NCBI GenBank assembly: GCA_021734075.1
Contig: JAIPJW010000021.1
Span: forward strand, 1-35,416
From: Cephaloticoccus sp.
Lineage (GTDB): Bacteria; Verrucomicrobiota; Verrucomicrobiia; Opitutales; Opitutaceae
Direction: 5' to 3'
Length of the DNA stretch: 35,416 nt
Shown here one piece after another: positions 25,384 through 34,215 of the stretch; position 1 is the first letter of the stretch; each line of letters opens with the position of its first letter. The notes below the pieces were generated by a model. It was given only the letters and a program-made list of their open reading frames with translations. It made no database searches and had not been told where the DNA came from. The position numbers and the translations under genes were made by a program.

Positions 25384-26388
25384 ATGGGATCGTCAACCAA
25401 CTTGTCCGCCGCAGCGCCCTCACCCGAATTCATCAAACGATTTCTCACCCTGGCCAATTCGGATGGGGTGTTGTCCTTTGATGCCTTCATGCGGCTGGCG
25501 CTCTATGACGACAAACTGGGGTATTACCGCCAACCCCACCAACGGGTCGGTTATGAGCCCGGCACGGATTTTTTCACCGCCACATCCACAGGTCCCTTGT
25601 TTGGAGAACTCATGGCATGTGCCGGCGCCCAATTGTTGGGGGCGGCGCAGGCCGCGGAATGCACCTTTGTGGAAATTGGCGTGGAACCAACCGGCGGAAT
25701 CCTGCATCAAGTGGCGCACCACTTCAAATCGGCCCGCACCATCCCCATGGGCGCTCCCTTGGATTTGAACGGTAACTGCGTGATCTTCTCCAACGAACTC
25801 TTCGACGCCCAACCCTGCCGCCGTTTCACCTATCGGGCCGGACATTGGCGGGAACTTGGCGTGGCATGCCGCGAGGGGAATTTGTCGGAGACAGTGATGC
25901 CCCCGGGTGACCTGCCAGATTACCTCCCGGCGAAAGCAACCGAAGGTTACTGCGTCGATGCCCCGGAAGCCGCGACACAGTTGTTGGACGAAATTGCCCG
26001 ACAGCCTTGGCAGGGACTCTTCATCGCATGCGACTACGGGAAAACCTGGCCTGAACTCATCCACGAAACACCCCAGGGAACCGTGCGGGCCTATTTTCGC
26101 CACACCCAGTCCAACGACCTGCTCGCTCACCCGGGAGCACAGGATCTGACGTGCCATGTCTGCTGGGACTGGCTGGTCCAAATATTGCGCCAACACCACT
26201 TTCAGGACCCCGGGCTGCAATCACAGGAAGCATTCCTGATCCATCATGCCGCCCCGCTGCTGGCTGAAATTGCAGCCACGGAGGCGGGTCATCTCAGCGA
26301 TCGCAAGCTGGGTCTGATGCAACTGCTTCACCCTGCTCATCTTGGCCAAAAATTCCAGGTGCTCCACGCCCGACGTCAGTTTACCTGA
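25384..26388 (+). CDS. SAM-dependent methyltransferase, MidA/NDUFAF7-like
   Basis: 334 residues of the MidA (COG1565/DUF185) family, whose mitochondrial member NDUFAF7 methylates an arginine of the complex I subunit NDUFS2. Seen: FDAFMRLALYDDKLGYYRQP (family N-terminus), GTDFFTATSTGPLFGELMA, CTFVEIGVEPTGGIL (SAM-binding loop; Glu-Ile-Gly as in the family), VIFSNELFDAQPCRRF, and ACDYGK followed by GTVRAYFRHTQSNDLLAHPG. The bacterial target is not known, and no nuo genes are in the window. Start ATG 33 bases from the divergent ctpA start. Confidence 0.85.
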   Translation: MGSSTNLSAAAPSPEFIKRFLTLANSDGVLSFDAFMRLALYDDKLGYYRQPHQRVGYEPGTDFFTATSTGPLFGELMACAGAQLLGAAQAAECTFVEIGVEPTGGILHQVAHHFKSARTIPMGAPLDLNGNCVIFSNELFDAQPCRRFTYRAGHWRELGVACREGNLSETVMPPGDLPDYLPAKATEGYCVDAPEAATQLLDEIARQPWQGLFIACDYGKTWPELIHETPQGTVRAYFRHTQSNDLLAHPGAQDLTCHVCWDWLVQILRQHHFQDPGLQSQEAFLIHHAAPLLAEIAATEAGHLSDRKLGLMQLLHPAHLGQKFQVLHARRQFT

Positions 26389-26459
26389 AAGATAGTTGAA
26401 AATGCCCTTGCTTCGGGTCGGGGCAGACCTTTACTCACAACCTTTTAACCACTCGAATC

Positions 26460-26690
26460 ATGGCAAGAATTTGTGCAATCACCGGTAAACGTCCCACCAT
26501 TGGCAGCTCCGTCAATCGCAAGGGACAAAGCAAAAAGAGCGGCGGCATCGGCACGCACGTGACGAGTATTACGTCCCGTAAGTTCCGCCCGAATCTCCAG
26601 CGGATTCGGATCAAGATGCCCAATGGCGGCACGAAGCGCATGCTCGTGTCAGTCAAGGCCATCAAGGCCGGCTTGGTGCAAAAGGCCTAA
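26460..26690 (+). CDS. rpmB: 50S ribosomal protein L28
   Basis: 76 residues of the large-subunit protein L28. Seen: MARICAITGKRPTIGSSVN (the N-terminal CxxTGKxP signature, with one Cys at 5), the basic RKFRPNLQRIRIKM core and a C-terminal MLVSVKAIKAGLVQKA. Zinc-ribbon cysteines of the C+ form are absent, so this is a zinc-independent form. It is monocistronic and ends in a strong terminator. Confidence 0.95.
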   Translation: MARICAITGKRPTIGSSVNRKGQSKKSGGIGTHVTSITSRKFRPNLQRIRIKMPNGGTKRMLVSVKAIKAGLVQKA

Positions 26691-26713
26691 TCCTCCTCCA
26701 GTCTACATCGTTG

Positions 26714-26745
26714 ACCCGCAGCTAGTCGCTGCGGGTTTTCTTTTG
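26714..26745 (+). terminator. Rho-independent terminator after rpmB
   Basis: A perfect 9-bp stem ACCCGCAGC/GCTGCGGGT (26714-26722 with 26728-26736), 5-base loop TAGTC, followed by TTTTCTTTT. It lies 24 bases after rpmB; on the minus strand the stem could also serve fabF, though without a good T-tract. Confidence 0.92.
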
Positions 26746-26804
26746 CCCGGACATAGACTCCGTTTTCGATTCAAGAGATTGATGACCAGCGGCTAAGTCC
26801 TGGT

Positions 26805-28052
26805 TCAAAGCGCACGGAAGATCAGCGAGGCATTTTGTCCCCCAAAACCCAGATTGTTGCTCAAAGCCGTGCGAATTGCGACTTTCCGGGCCTCGTTGGG
26901 CACATAGTCCAAGTCGCATTCGGGATCGGGCTCCACGAGATTTATCGTCGGCGCCACCATGCCGGATTCGATTGTTTTGACACAAACCACCGCTTCGATG
27001 CCACCGGCGGCACCCAGCAGGTGTCCGGTCATGGATTTGGTGGAACTCACGGGTATGCGGTGGGCGTGGTCCCCCAGCACTTTTTTGATGGCGAGCGTCT
27101 CAAACTTGTCGTTGTAGGCCGTTGAAGTCCCATGCGCATTGATATAATCAATGTCGGTCGGTCCCAGGCCACTGCTGGCCAGTGCCCGGGTCATGGACAG
27201 GGACAGCCCCTTGCCGTCGGGATCAGGCTGGGTGATGTGAAAGGCATCACAAGTCGCCGCATAACCTGTCAGTTCACAGTAGATGCGGGCATTGCGGGCC
27301 TGGGCATGTTCCAAAGATTCCAGGATAAGAATACCGGCACCCTCCCCCATAACGAAACCGTTGCGGTTTTTCTCAAAGGGCCGACTGGCTGATTCCGGCG
27401 TGTCATTGCGTGTGCTCATGGCCTTCATGGCACAAAAGCTCGCGTAGGCAAAAGGCGTGATCGCCGCTTCACTGCCACCCGCGATCATAACATCGGCATC
27501 GCCCCGGCGAATCGCATGGGCCGCCTCACCGATGGCGTGCGAACCCGTGGCACAAGCTGAAACCAAGCCAAAATTTGGTCCGCGGGCACCATGTTCGATT
27601 GCCACCAGACCCGCGCACATGTTGCCGATCAAAGCCGGAATGGTAAACGGTGAGACCTTGCGCGGACCGCGTTCGCTGAGCACCTTCAATTGCGTTTCGT
27701 AGGTGTGCATGCCGCCGATACCCGAGCCGATCATCACCCCGATGCGGTCCCCATCTTCCTGCAACACATTCAAACCGGAGTCTTTGACGGCCTGCTTGGC
27801 CGCGACGAAACCAAACTGTGTATAGTGATCGTTGCGGCGCGCATCCTTGGGGTCCATGTGCTGCGTCACGTCCCAATCAAGCACCTCGGCGCCAATTTGA
27901 CTGCCATAGTCCGCCGGATCAAAATGCGTGATGCGTTTGACCCCACTTTTGCCCGCCAGTAACGCGGCCCAAAATTCGGTCACGTCGTGACCAATCGAGG
28001 TCACCACCCCAAGACCAGTAACCACTACCCGGCGTGTTGGCTGAACATCCAT
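26805..28052 (-). CDS. fabF: 3-oxoacyl-ACP synthase II
   Basis: Condensing enzyme of fatty acid elongation, joining malonyl-ACP with acyl-ACP. 415 residues. Catalytic Cys167 sits in LVSACATGSHAIGEAA; the two histidines are in NAHGTST and KSMTGHLLGAAGGIEAV. N-terminal RRVVVTGLGVVTSIG and C-terminal SNNLGFGGQNASLIF are standard KAS II. It is the last gene of the minus-strand fatty-acid operon; its leader holds a terminator-like hairpin (28094-28137), so expression may be lower than that of acpP. Confidence 0.96.
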   Translation of the reverse strand: MDVQPTRRVVVTGLGVVTSIGHDVTEFWAALLAGKSGVKRITHFDPADYGSQIGAEVLDWDVTQHMDPKDARRNDHYTQFGFVAAKQAVKDSGLNVLQEDGDRIGVMIGSGIGGMHTYETQLKVLSERGPRKVSPFTIPALIGNMCAGLVAIEHGARGPNFGLVSACATGSHAIGEAAHAIRRGDADVMIAGGSEAAITPFAYASFCAMKAMSTRNDTPESASRPFEKNRNGFVMGEGAGILILESLEHAQARNARIYCELTGYAATCDAFHITQPDPDGKGLSLSMTRALASSGLGPTDIDYINAHGTSTAYNDKFETLAIKKVLGDHAHRIPVSSTKSMTGHLLGAAGGIEAVVCVKTIESGMVAPTINLVEPDPECDLDYVPNEARKVAIRTALSNNLGFGGQNASLIFRAL

Positions 28053-28083
28053 GGCGCGTCAGATTGATTGATAAATTCGCTGA

Positions 28084-28137
28084 AAACGAAAAAGGCGTCC
28101 TACCGACAATTTCCGTGCAGGAAAGCGGTAGAACGCC
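28084..28137 (-). terminator. Attenuator-like hairpin between acpP and fabF
   Basis: Minus-strand RNA folds into a 12-bp stem (28094-28105 with 28126-28137) in which the only non-Watson-Crick position is a U-G wobble; on the plus strand the same site would be a C-A mismatch, so the structure is meant for the minus strand. A second 5-bp stem TTTCC/GGAAA (28110-28114 with 28120-28124) sits inside the loop. A TTTTTCGTTTT run follows immediately, as in a rho-independent terminator. Located 16 bases after the acpP stop and 32 bases before fabF. Confidence 0.8.
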
Positions 28138-28152
28138 CGAAGGTATGCGGGA

Positions 28153-28416
28153 TTACTGTGCGCCAGCCTTGGCCTTGATGTAGTCGGTCACCTGGCCGAC
28201 CGTCTGAAGTTTTTCGGCATCGGATTCAGGAATTTCTCCCTTGATCTCGTCCTTGAACTCCTCCTCGAAAGCCATGATGAGCTCGACAGTGTCGAGTGAG
28301 TCAGCGCCCAGATCGTCGAGGAAGGAGGCAGTCGGTGTGATCTGCTCCTCATTCACGTTAAGCTGGTTAACGATGATTTCCTTGACGCGTTGTTCTATGG
28401 TTTTTTGGTCAGCCAT
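28153..28416 (-). CDS. acpP: Acyl carrier protein
   Basis: Carries growing acyl chains on a 4'-phosphopantetheine. From the ATG at 28416 it is 87 residues ([20 protein letters not shown]), the usual ACP length; an upstream in-frame start at 28467 would overlap fabG and add 17 alien residues. The attachment serine is S40 in [14 protein letters not shown], the universal DSL motif. Acidic, as expected. Lies 28 bases after fabG; the hairpin that follows probably ends many transcripts, allowing ACP to outnumber FabF. Confidence 0.97.
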   Translation of the reverse strand: MADQKTIEQRVKEIIVNQLNVNEEQITPTASFLDDLGADSLDTVELIMAFEEEFKDEIKGEIPESDAEKLQTVGQVTDYIKAKAGAQ

Positions 28417-28444
28417 GTGGTGGATAATACTTGGGTAGCAGGCT

Positions 28445-29197
28445 TCACATCGCCATGCCGCCGTCAACGGTAAAAACTTGGCCCGTAATGTAACCGGCTT
28501 CCTCAGAGCAAAGGTAGGCGGTCATATTGGCTATATCCGCCGCTTCGCCGAACCGTTTGAGTGGAACTGCCTCGAGAATCTTTGCCGATACTTCGGGGTT
28601 GTTTACAAATTCATTGGTCATGTCGGTTTTTATGAAACCCGGGGCCACTACGTTGGACGTGACATTGCGTGAGGCAAATTCACGCGCCAAAGTCTTGGTG
28701 AGGCCGATCATGCCTGCCTTGGCGGCCGAATAATTGGCCTGACCGGCGTTACCCATGATGCCACTGACCGAGGCGATGTTTACAATCCGGCCCCAGCGGG
28801 CGCGCGTCATGGGCCGGGCCAGATGTTTGCACCAGTGAAAGCAACTCGAAAGGTTGGTGGTGATCACATCGTTCCAGTCACTGTCGCTCATCCGGAACAG
28901 CAGCCCGTCACGAGTGATGCCGGCATTGTTGACCAAAATATCGATGACGGGAAACTCGCCCAGCAAAGATTCGGCCGCCTTGGCAATGGCGGCTCCATCG
29001 GCAACATCCACGGCCTTGGCCTTGGCCTTGCCGCCTGCCGCCACAATGGCTTCGGCCACGCCCCCACAAGACTCGGCGGACTTGGAAACACATATGACCG
29101 TCACACCGTGACGCGCCAAAGTTTCGGCAATGGCCCGACCAATGCCACGACCGGCTCCGGTCACGAGCGCAGTGCGATTATTGAATGTATGACTCAT
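28445..29197 (-). CDS. fabG: 3-oxoacyl-ACP reductase
   Basis: NADPH-dependent first reduction in each elongation cycle. 250 residues of the short-chain dehydrogenase family: cofactor loop TGAGRGIG (13-20), NNAG (90-93) in [20 protein letters not shown], and the catalytic S143, Y156, K160 set (IASVSG, YSAAKAG). The LLFRM and family ending [14 protein letters not shown] point to FabG rather than a general SDR, and the adjacency to acpP and fabF supports this. Confidence 0.95.
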   Translation of the reverse strand: MSHTFNNRTALVTGAGRGIGRAIAETLARHGVTVICVSKSAESCGGVAEAIVAAGGKAKAKAVDVADGAAIAKAAESLLGEFPVIDILVNNAGITRDGLLFRMSDSDWNDVITTNLSSCFHWCKHLARPMTRARWGRIVNIASVSGIMGNAGQANYSAAKAGMIGLTKTLAREFASRNVTSNVVAPGFIKTDMTNEFVNNPEVSAKILEAVPLKRFGEAADIANMTAYLCSEEAGYITGQVFTVDGGMAM

Positions 29198-29209
29198 GTT
29201 TTGTTGGGG

Positions 29210-30373
29210 TTAGTAGACGTCGCGCTGGTAGCGCTTATCCTTTTTCATCTGCTTGATGTAATCCGTGGCGGTCACACTGTCCATGCCACCTTCCACGGCA
29301 ATGATTTCATGCAGGGCGGCGTCCACATCCTTCGCCATGCGTTTGGCATCTCCGCAAACATAAAAATGCGCGCCACCCTTGATCCATGACCAGAGTTCGC
29401 CCGCATTTTCCCGCATCCGATCCTGCACATATATCTTCATCAACTGATCCCGGGACCAGGCATGGTCCAGTCGGTGCAGTTGTTTTCGCGCCAGATAGTC
29501 GGCCCATTCCTCCTCGTAAAGATAGTCGGTGGCCCGTTTTTGGTCGCCAAAAAAAACCCAATTGCGACCCGGGGCATTCAGTGCCACCCGATCCTGCATA
29601 AAGGCCCGAAACGGGGCAATGCCCGTGCCGGGTCCCACCATGATGCAGTCCTTGGTGCTGTCCTCCGGGGGACCGAAATGGGAATGGGACACAAAGACCG
29701 GCACCGGAGTGGCGCTCGGTTCGGTCCGGTCGGAAAGAAACGTGGAACAGACCCCCACCCGGTCACGCTGATTCGTGAAATAGCGCACCACGGCTATGGT
29801 GAGATGGATCTCATTGGGATAAACCCTCGGCGAGGATGCGATCGAATACAAACGCGGCATCAATCGGCGGAGCATGACGGTAAATTCCTGCGGAGTGAAT
29901 ATTGCGCTCGGATATTCAGCCAGAAAATCCACGAAATTACGCTCATGGAGAAACTGATTGAGTTCCTCCTTGGCTTCAGGCGCCAACAGGGCCTCGAGCT
30001 TGGTTTTCTGCGCAGCATCGGTCACTTTGGCGGCGAAAATCTCCACGGTTTTTCGGGTGGGCCCATCCAAATCCAGTCCCGTGGACAGTGCGGAGTGCAG
30101 GGGTATCGGGGTTTCCGATCTTATCGGCGTGACCATCTCCTCACCGGTGGCACCCAATAGTGCCATGATTTCATCAACTTCTGATTGCCGATTGGTGCCA
30201 AAAACACCCAGCGAATCGCCCGTTTTATACGTCAGTCCGCTCCCGGACATATTGATCACAAAATGACGGGTATCCTTGGAGGAACCCGGTTTGCTCAACA
30301 TCCGGGTCTCCGTAACCAATGCCGGGAAAGGATTGTCTTTGGAATAAAGGGAGGCGGCTGGATCAACTGACAT
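29210..30373 (-). CDS. CysJ-like NADPH/FAD flavoprotein reductase, lacking the flavodoxin domain
   Basis: 387 residues corresponding to the FAD and NADPH halves of sulfite reductase alpha subunit or cytochrome P450 reductase. Seen: FAD motif RLYSIASSPRVYP, VGVCSTFLSDR, NADPH pyrophosphate GPGTGIAPFRAFMQDR, WVFFGDQKRATDYLYEEEW and YVCGDAKRM, with the aromatic C-terminal RDVY. There is no FMN flavodoxin domain before it, so it must pair with a separate electron carrier or act on ferredoxin/flavodoxin. No sulfite reductase beta subunit is near; it directly precedes fabG by 12 bases, so the usual assimilatory role is uncertain. Probably first gene of this operon. Confidence 0.85.
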   Translation of the reverse strand: MSVDPAASLYSKDNPFPALVTETRMLSKPGSSKDTRHFVINMSGSGLTYKTGDSLGVFGTNRQSEVDEIMALLGATGEEMVTPIRSETPIPLHSALSTGLDLDGPTRKTVEIFAAKVTDAAQKTKLEALLAPEAKEELNQFLHERNFVDFLAEYPSAIFTPQEFTVMLRRLMPRLYSIASSPRVYPNEIHLTIAVVRYFTNQRDRVGVCSTFLSDRTEPSATPVPVFVSHSHFGPPEDSTKDCIMVGPGTGIAPFRAFMQDRVALNAPGRNWVFFGDQKRATDYLYEEEWADYLARKQLHRLDHAWSRDQLMKIYVQDRMRENAGELWSWIKGGAHFYVCGDAKRMAKDVDAALHEIIAVEGGMDSVTATDYIKQMKKDKRYQRDVY

Positions 30374-30479
30374 GATGGCCGTGAATGAAGGGCGGGGAAA
30401 TTAGCCCGCGCAAGCCTTTGTTGTGTCAGTGATGGCAAGCTTGCTCCCGTGGAGAATTTGCCGCCAACTGTTGGGGTTC

Positions 30480-31265
30480 ATGAGCACATCCGAGTCCCTC
30501 CGCTTGCAAAAATATCTGGCTGACGCCGGCATCTGCTCACGTCGCGCAGCCGAAACCCTCATTGCCGAGGGCGACGTTTGGGTCAATGGAGTGAAAGCCG
30601 TCATCGGCCAAAAGATAAATCCCACGGAGGACAAGGTGACGGTGCAGGGGAAATCGGTCCGCACAAATCAACCGCGCCTGACCCTGGCCATGCACAAGCC
30701 CCGTGGACTGGTGTGCTCCAACGATGATCCGCACAATCCCGAGACCATATTCGACCTGCTGCCGCGCGAGTTTGCCCGCTACCGGTTTTTTTGCGCCGGC
30801 CGGCTCGACAAGGACAGCGAAGGCCTGGTGATCCTGACCACTGACGGTGATTTGGCCAACCGCCTGATGCATCCCTCCAACACCGTCGTCAAACGCTACC
30901 ACGTGGTGCTCAAGCAACCTTACCCGGCGGCCCGCATTCCCCAGTTGCTCCGCGGTGTGATCATCGAAGGCGAACGCCTGAAGGTTGAAAGTGCCGCTTT
31001 GGTCAATCCCGGTCCGGCCAAGACCTCCCTGAGTCTGGACGTGCATATGCATCATGGCAAAAAACGCGAAATCCGCCAGCTGTTCATTGCCCTACGACAC
31101 GACGTCCGGCGCCTCCGTCGCTATCAAATCGGATCCTTTCGCCTCAAGGGAATCCCATTGCGTGCCATGAAACAACTTTCTACCAAAGAAATCTCATTAC
31201 TTTTCAAGACACCCCGGCCGCGTGAAAAAACGGCCGGTCAGAAAACAGCCCAAGACCATGATTAA
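30480..31265 (+). CDS. 23S/16S rRNA pseudouridine synthase, RsuA/RluB family
   Basis: Isomerises a uridine in rRNA. The ATG at 30480 gives 261 residues, beginning at the S4 domain (SLRLQKYLADAGICSRRAAETLIAEGDVWVNG, residues about 5-40); an earlier in-frame start at 30423 adds 19 residues ahead of the S4 domain. The catalytic Asp is in GRLDKDSEGLVILT, followed by DLANRLMHP and KRYHVVL; GKKREIRQLF is the usual C-terminal block. It is RluB-like rather than RluA-like, but the modified base cannot be fixed. The 3' end overlaps the next gene by 8 bases. Confidence 0.9.
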   Translation: MSTSESLRLQKYLADAGICSRRAAETLIAEGDVWVNGVKAVIGQKINPTEDKVTVQGKSVRTNQPRLTLAMHKPRGLVCSNDDPHNPETIFDLLPREFARYRFFCAGRLDKDSEGLVILTTDGDLANRLMHPSNTVVKRYHVVLKQPYPAARIPQLLRGVIIEGERLKVESAALVNPGPAKTSLSLDVHMHHGKKREIRQLFIALRHDVRRLRRYQIGSFRLKGIPLRAMKQLSTKEISLLFKTPRPREKTAGQKTAQDHD

Positions 31266-32091
31266 AATATTTTTCTCCCTCCTGTCCGCCTTCGCCGTTG
31301 CGGTTTCGCTTGGCGCCAGCCCGCTGACCGCACCCACGGCAGTGCATACCCAGCCCTTTGACAATGCGGCGGTGCTCAAGGTTTTGGCTCCCAGCACCAT
31401 ACCTGAAGCCGCGGGCATAAACGTCCAGGCCACCACCCCAGCCGGCTGGATGGCCGTCATGGTCCCGGGTCCATTTGAGGCTTATGTGCAGAACAATGAC
31501 ATCGACAAGGGTCTACACGTCAAAACAGGTTCCGCCCTGCATCTGGAACCAGCGGTGACCTCGGGAAAACTCGGCACCATGGAAGCCGGGGACAAAACCA
31601 CCATCACCGGGTTACACGGGAAGTGGACCCAAATCAATCTGAGCAAGTCGGTGGTGGGCTATATCCGGGTTTCCAACCTGTCGAGCAGTCAAAACAACGC
31701 GCCCCAATTGACCAATATTCCCGCCGCGTCGACCGCAGCCACCCCACAAACCGTGACTCCACCAGCGGTGCAATCCGGTCCCGCACCGCAGCGCGTTGCC
31801 CCGATTGGACCTGCCTCCACCTTCGGCAATGCCGACGGCGCCATCATGCCCCGCTATTTCCAGGGCAAATTGGTCTCCACCCGGCGACCCTTTGCACCCC
31901 GGCGACCCTACGACTGGCAACTCAATGACGCGGCTGGCGTGCGTTATGCCTACCTCGATACTTCCAAGCTGTTGTTGACCGCCCAAATCCTGGATTTCGC
32001 CGATCATGAAGTGGTTGTTTACGGCGCACCCAAGGCCCTGCCGGATGGCAAAAACATCGTGATCCAGGCCGAAAACCTGCGACTCAAATAA
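31258..32091 (+). CDS. Exported protein with an SH3-like domain
   Basis: Function unknown. From the ATG at 31258 it is 277 residues with a signal peptide (MIKIFFSLLSAFAVAVSLGA); a GTG at 31222 would add a basic n-region (MKKRPVRKQPKT), also plausible. Residues about 75-145 look like a bacterial SH3 fold (YVQNNDIDKGLHVKTGSALH ... GYIRVSNL), a Pro/Thr/Ala-rich linker follows (about 150-195), then a small C-terminal domain (about 210-277) with no family I recognise. Such proteins often bind peptidoglycan or envelope partners. It overlaps the pseudouridine synthase gene and may be coupled to it, and folD lies 54 bases downstream. Confidence 0.62.
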   Translation: MIKIFFSLLSAFAVAVSLGASPLTAPTAVHTQPFDNAAVLKVLAPSTIPEAAGINVQATTPAGWMAVMVPGPFEAYVQNNDIDKGLHVKTGSALHLEPAVTSGKLGTMEAGDKTTITGLHGKWTQINLSKSVVGYIRVSNLSSSQNNAPQLTNIPAASTAATPQTVTPPAVQSGPAPQRVAPIGPASTFGNADGAIMPRYFQGKLVSTRRPFAPRRPYDWQLNDAAGVRYAYLDTSKLLLTAQILDFADHEVVVYGAPKALPDGKNIVIQAENLRLK

Positions 32092-32145
32092 GTCGGGAAT
32101 CCCCGACGCCCCCCTCACCCGTAGCTGCTGAACCAGATATCCATC

Positions 32146-33027
32146 ATGAACTTGATCGATGGCAACCAAATCGCCTCCACCATAATTGCCGAACTCAAGG
32201 CCGAAGTGTCCGCCATCAACGGTCGCAAGCCTTGTATTGCCCTCATCCGGGTTGGCGAGGATCCAGCCTCGGTATCGTATGTGCGCAAGAAGGAGAAAAC
32301 CGCCGCGGAGATCGGCATTGAGAGCCGCATCATCCTGCCGCCCGAAACCATCTCCCACGCCGAGCTCACGCGGATCGTCAGCGATTTGAATGCCGACGAT
32401 ACCGTGGATGGAATCTTGATTCAGTCACCCATGCCCAAACAGATTGATGAGTTGCTCATCTTTCGGGGCATCGCACCTGAGAAGGATGTCGATGGCCTTG
32501 GCACCATGAATCTCGGCAAAGTGGCCCAGGATGATGATACGGGGTTTGTCTCCTGCACGCCCGCCGGCATTATGGCATTGCTCGCCCGCAGTCACGTCGA
32601 CTTGAAGGGCAAGCATGTCGTGGTGATTGGCCGCAGCCTGCTCGTGGGCAAACCAATCGCACTCCTGGCCCTGCAAAAAAAAGCCGGCGCCAATGGCACC
32701 GTTACCATCTGCCATTCCGGGACCAGCAATCTTGCGGCCATCACGCGCCAAGCCGATGTATTGATCGCCGCCATCGGGCGGCCGGATTATGTCACTGCTG
32801 ACATGGTCAAACCCGGGGTGGTCATCATCGATGTCGGGGTAAACCGGGTCCCGGACACGACCCGCAAATCAGGTTACCGCCTCACTGGTGATGTGGATTT
32901 TTCCACGGTCTCCAAGCTTGCGAGCCAGATCACACCCGTGCCCGGCGGAGTCGGTCCCATGACCGTGGCGATGTTGATGCGCAACACCGTCAAGGCGCAT
33001 CGGCAGCGCACGGTTAATCCCGGTTGA
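32146..33027 (+). CDS. folD: Methylenetetrahydrofolate dehydrogenase/cyclohydrolase
   Basis: Bifunctional enzyme of C1 metabolism, interconverting 5,10-methylene-THF and 10-formyl-THF with NADP. 293 residues. Seen: [15 protein letters not shown] (catalytic Lys), [29 protein letters not shown], Rossmann [17 protein letters not shown] and [15 protein letters not shown]. Together with the glycine-yielding tdh/kbl route elsewhere in the window it links to one-carbon supply, though they are far apart. Confidence 0.96.
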   Translation: MNLIDGNQIASTIIAELKAEVSAINGRKPCIALIRVGEDPASVSYVRKKEKTAAEIGIESRIILPPETISHAELTRIVSDLNADDTVDGILIQSPMPKQIDELLIFRGIAPEKDVDGLGTMNLGKVAQDDDTGFVSCTPAGIMALLARSHVDLKGKHVVVIGRSLLVGKPIALLALQKKAGANGTVTICHSGTSNLAAITRQADVLIAAIGRPDYVTADMVKPGVVIIDVGVNRVPDTTRKSGYRLTGDVDFSTVSKLASQITPVPGGVGPMTVAMLMRNTVKAHRQRTVNPG

Positions 33028-33078
33028 GGCACAAAGCGGGATTGCCTACCCGCACTCCCCACCCTTACCTGTCCAACA

Positions 33079-34215
33079 ATGGCCACACCCAATATTCTGG
33101 TTGTTGATGACCAGCCGATCAACGTTCAGTTGCTCAAGCGCAAACTTGAGCGCGAAGGCATCCGGGTAACCGCTGCATACAATGGCATGGAGGCCCTGCG
33201 GTCGGTGGCCGCAGAAAAACCCGATTTGATTCTACTGGATGTAATGATGCCTGACATGGACGGCATCGAGGTCTGTCAACGTTTGCAGGCGAGCGAGGAA
33301 ACGAGATCCATTCCGGTGATTTTTATCACCGCCCGCACCTCCAAGGAGGGAAAATTGGAAGGTCTAGGCGTTGGCGCCGTGGACTACATCACCAAGCCAA
33401 TCGATTTGGATGAAACTCTGGCCCGGGTGCAAACCCAGCTGAGGTTTGTCAGCATCAACCGCGAGATGGTTGATCTCCAGCGACGATTGGTCGAAGCCCG
33501 TCGTGCTGCCACCATCGGTGCGGTCACTCAGGGCATCGCCCACAACCTCAACAATCTGCTCGGGGTCGTGATCGGCTATCTCGATCTGGTCAAGGCCTAT
33601 TACGACAAGCCCGAACAGGTGAAAAAGAACGCGCAGCACGTGGAGGACGCGGTCCAACGCATTGTCTCGATCATCAAACAGCTCAGTTCTCTGGTCATCA
33701 AGATTCGCCCGCCGCTGTCCCAAGCCGGTTTGCAGAGCCTGCTCGATGGTGGCATTCAACGCTTCAAGGTTGAGTATCGGAAGGATGCGCCAATCACGGT
33801 TACAAATCCACTCGGTGATCTCCTCATTGACAGCAATATCGAGAGCTTTGAGGAAGTGATGGCCAAGGTCATGATCAATGCCTGGGAAAGCTACGACTCC
33901 CCACCAGATGCACCGCGTCCCATTTGGATCACCACCAGTTTGCTGGAAAAACCCAACGAGGGAAAGATGGTCCAGATCATCGTCGAGGATCAGGGCCGGG
34001 GTCTTGATCCTGAAATCCGCGACCACGTGTTCGAGCCTTTCATCAGTTCTAAAAATACGGTCGGGGTCGGCATGGGTTTGACGATCGCCCGGCACGCACT
34101 CCGCAACCTGGGTGGTGAAGCCAATGTTTTGGATCGCCCCGGTGGCGGCACACAAATCATCCTCACTCATCCGGTGGAAAAGCGGGTCCGCAAAAGCACG
34201 AACTTTCATGAGTAA
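33079..34215 (+). CDS. Receiver-histidine kinase fusion protein
   Basis: 378 residues, no membrane segment or sensor domain. The N-terminal receiver (1-120) has VVDDQ, phospho-acceptor D54 in LLDVMMPDMDG and K106 in ITKPID. A short coiled linker leads to a phosphorylation helix with H155 in GIAHNLNNLLGVV, and an ATP-binding domain with N267 (MINAWESYD), DQGRGLDPEI and GVGMGLTIARHAL. Unlike ordinary hybrid kinases, the receiver comes first, so this is a response regulator whose output is a kinase: a step in a phosphorelay. The partner genes are not here. Its stop overlaps the proC start by 8 bases. Confidence 0.87.
   Translation: MATPNILVVDDQPINVQLLKRKLEREGIRVTAAYNGMEALRSVAAEKPDLILLDVMMPDMDGIEVCQRLQASEETRSIPVIFITARTSKEGKLEGLGVGAVDYITKPIDLDETLARVQTQLRFVSINREMVDLQRRLVEARRAATIGAVTQGIAHNLNNLLGVVIGYLDLVKAYYDKPEQVKKNAQHVEDAVQRIVSIIKQLSSLVIKIRPPLSQAGLQSLLDGGIQRFKVEYRKDAPITVTNPLGDLLIDSNIESFEEVMAKVMINAWESYDSPPDAPRPIWITTSLLEKPNEGKMVQIIVEDQGRGLDPEIRDHVFEPFISSKNTVGVGMGLTIARHALRNLGGEANVLDRPGGGTQIILTHPVEKRVRKSTNFHE

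Noticed and set aside
32092-32107. GTCGGG/CCCGAC hairpin after the SH3-like gene
   Set aside because: Perfect 6-bp stem but followed by a C-rich stretch, not T, so I do not call a terminator.
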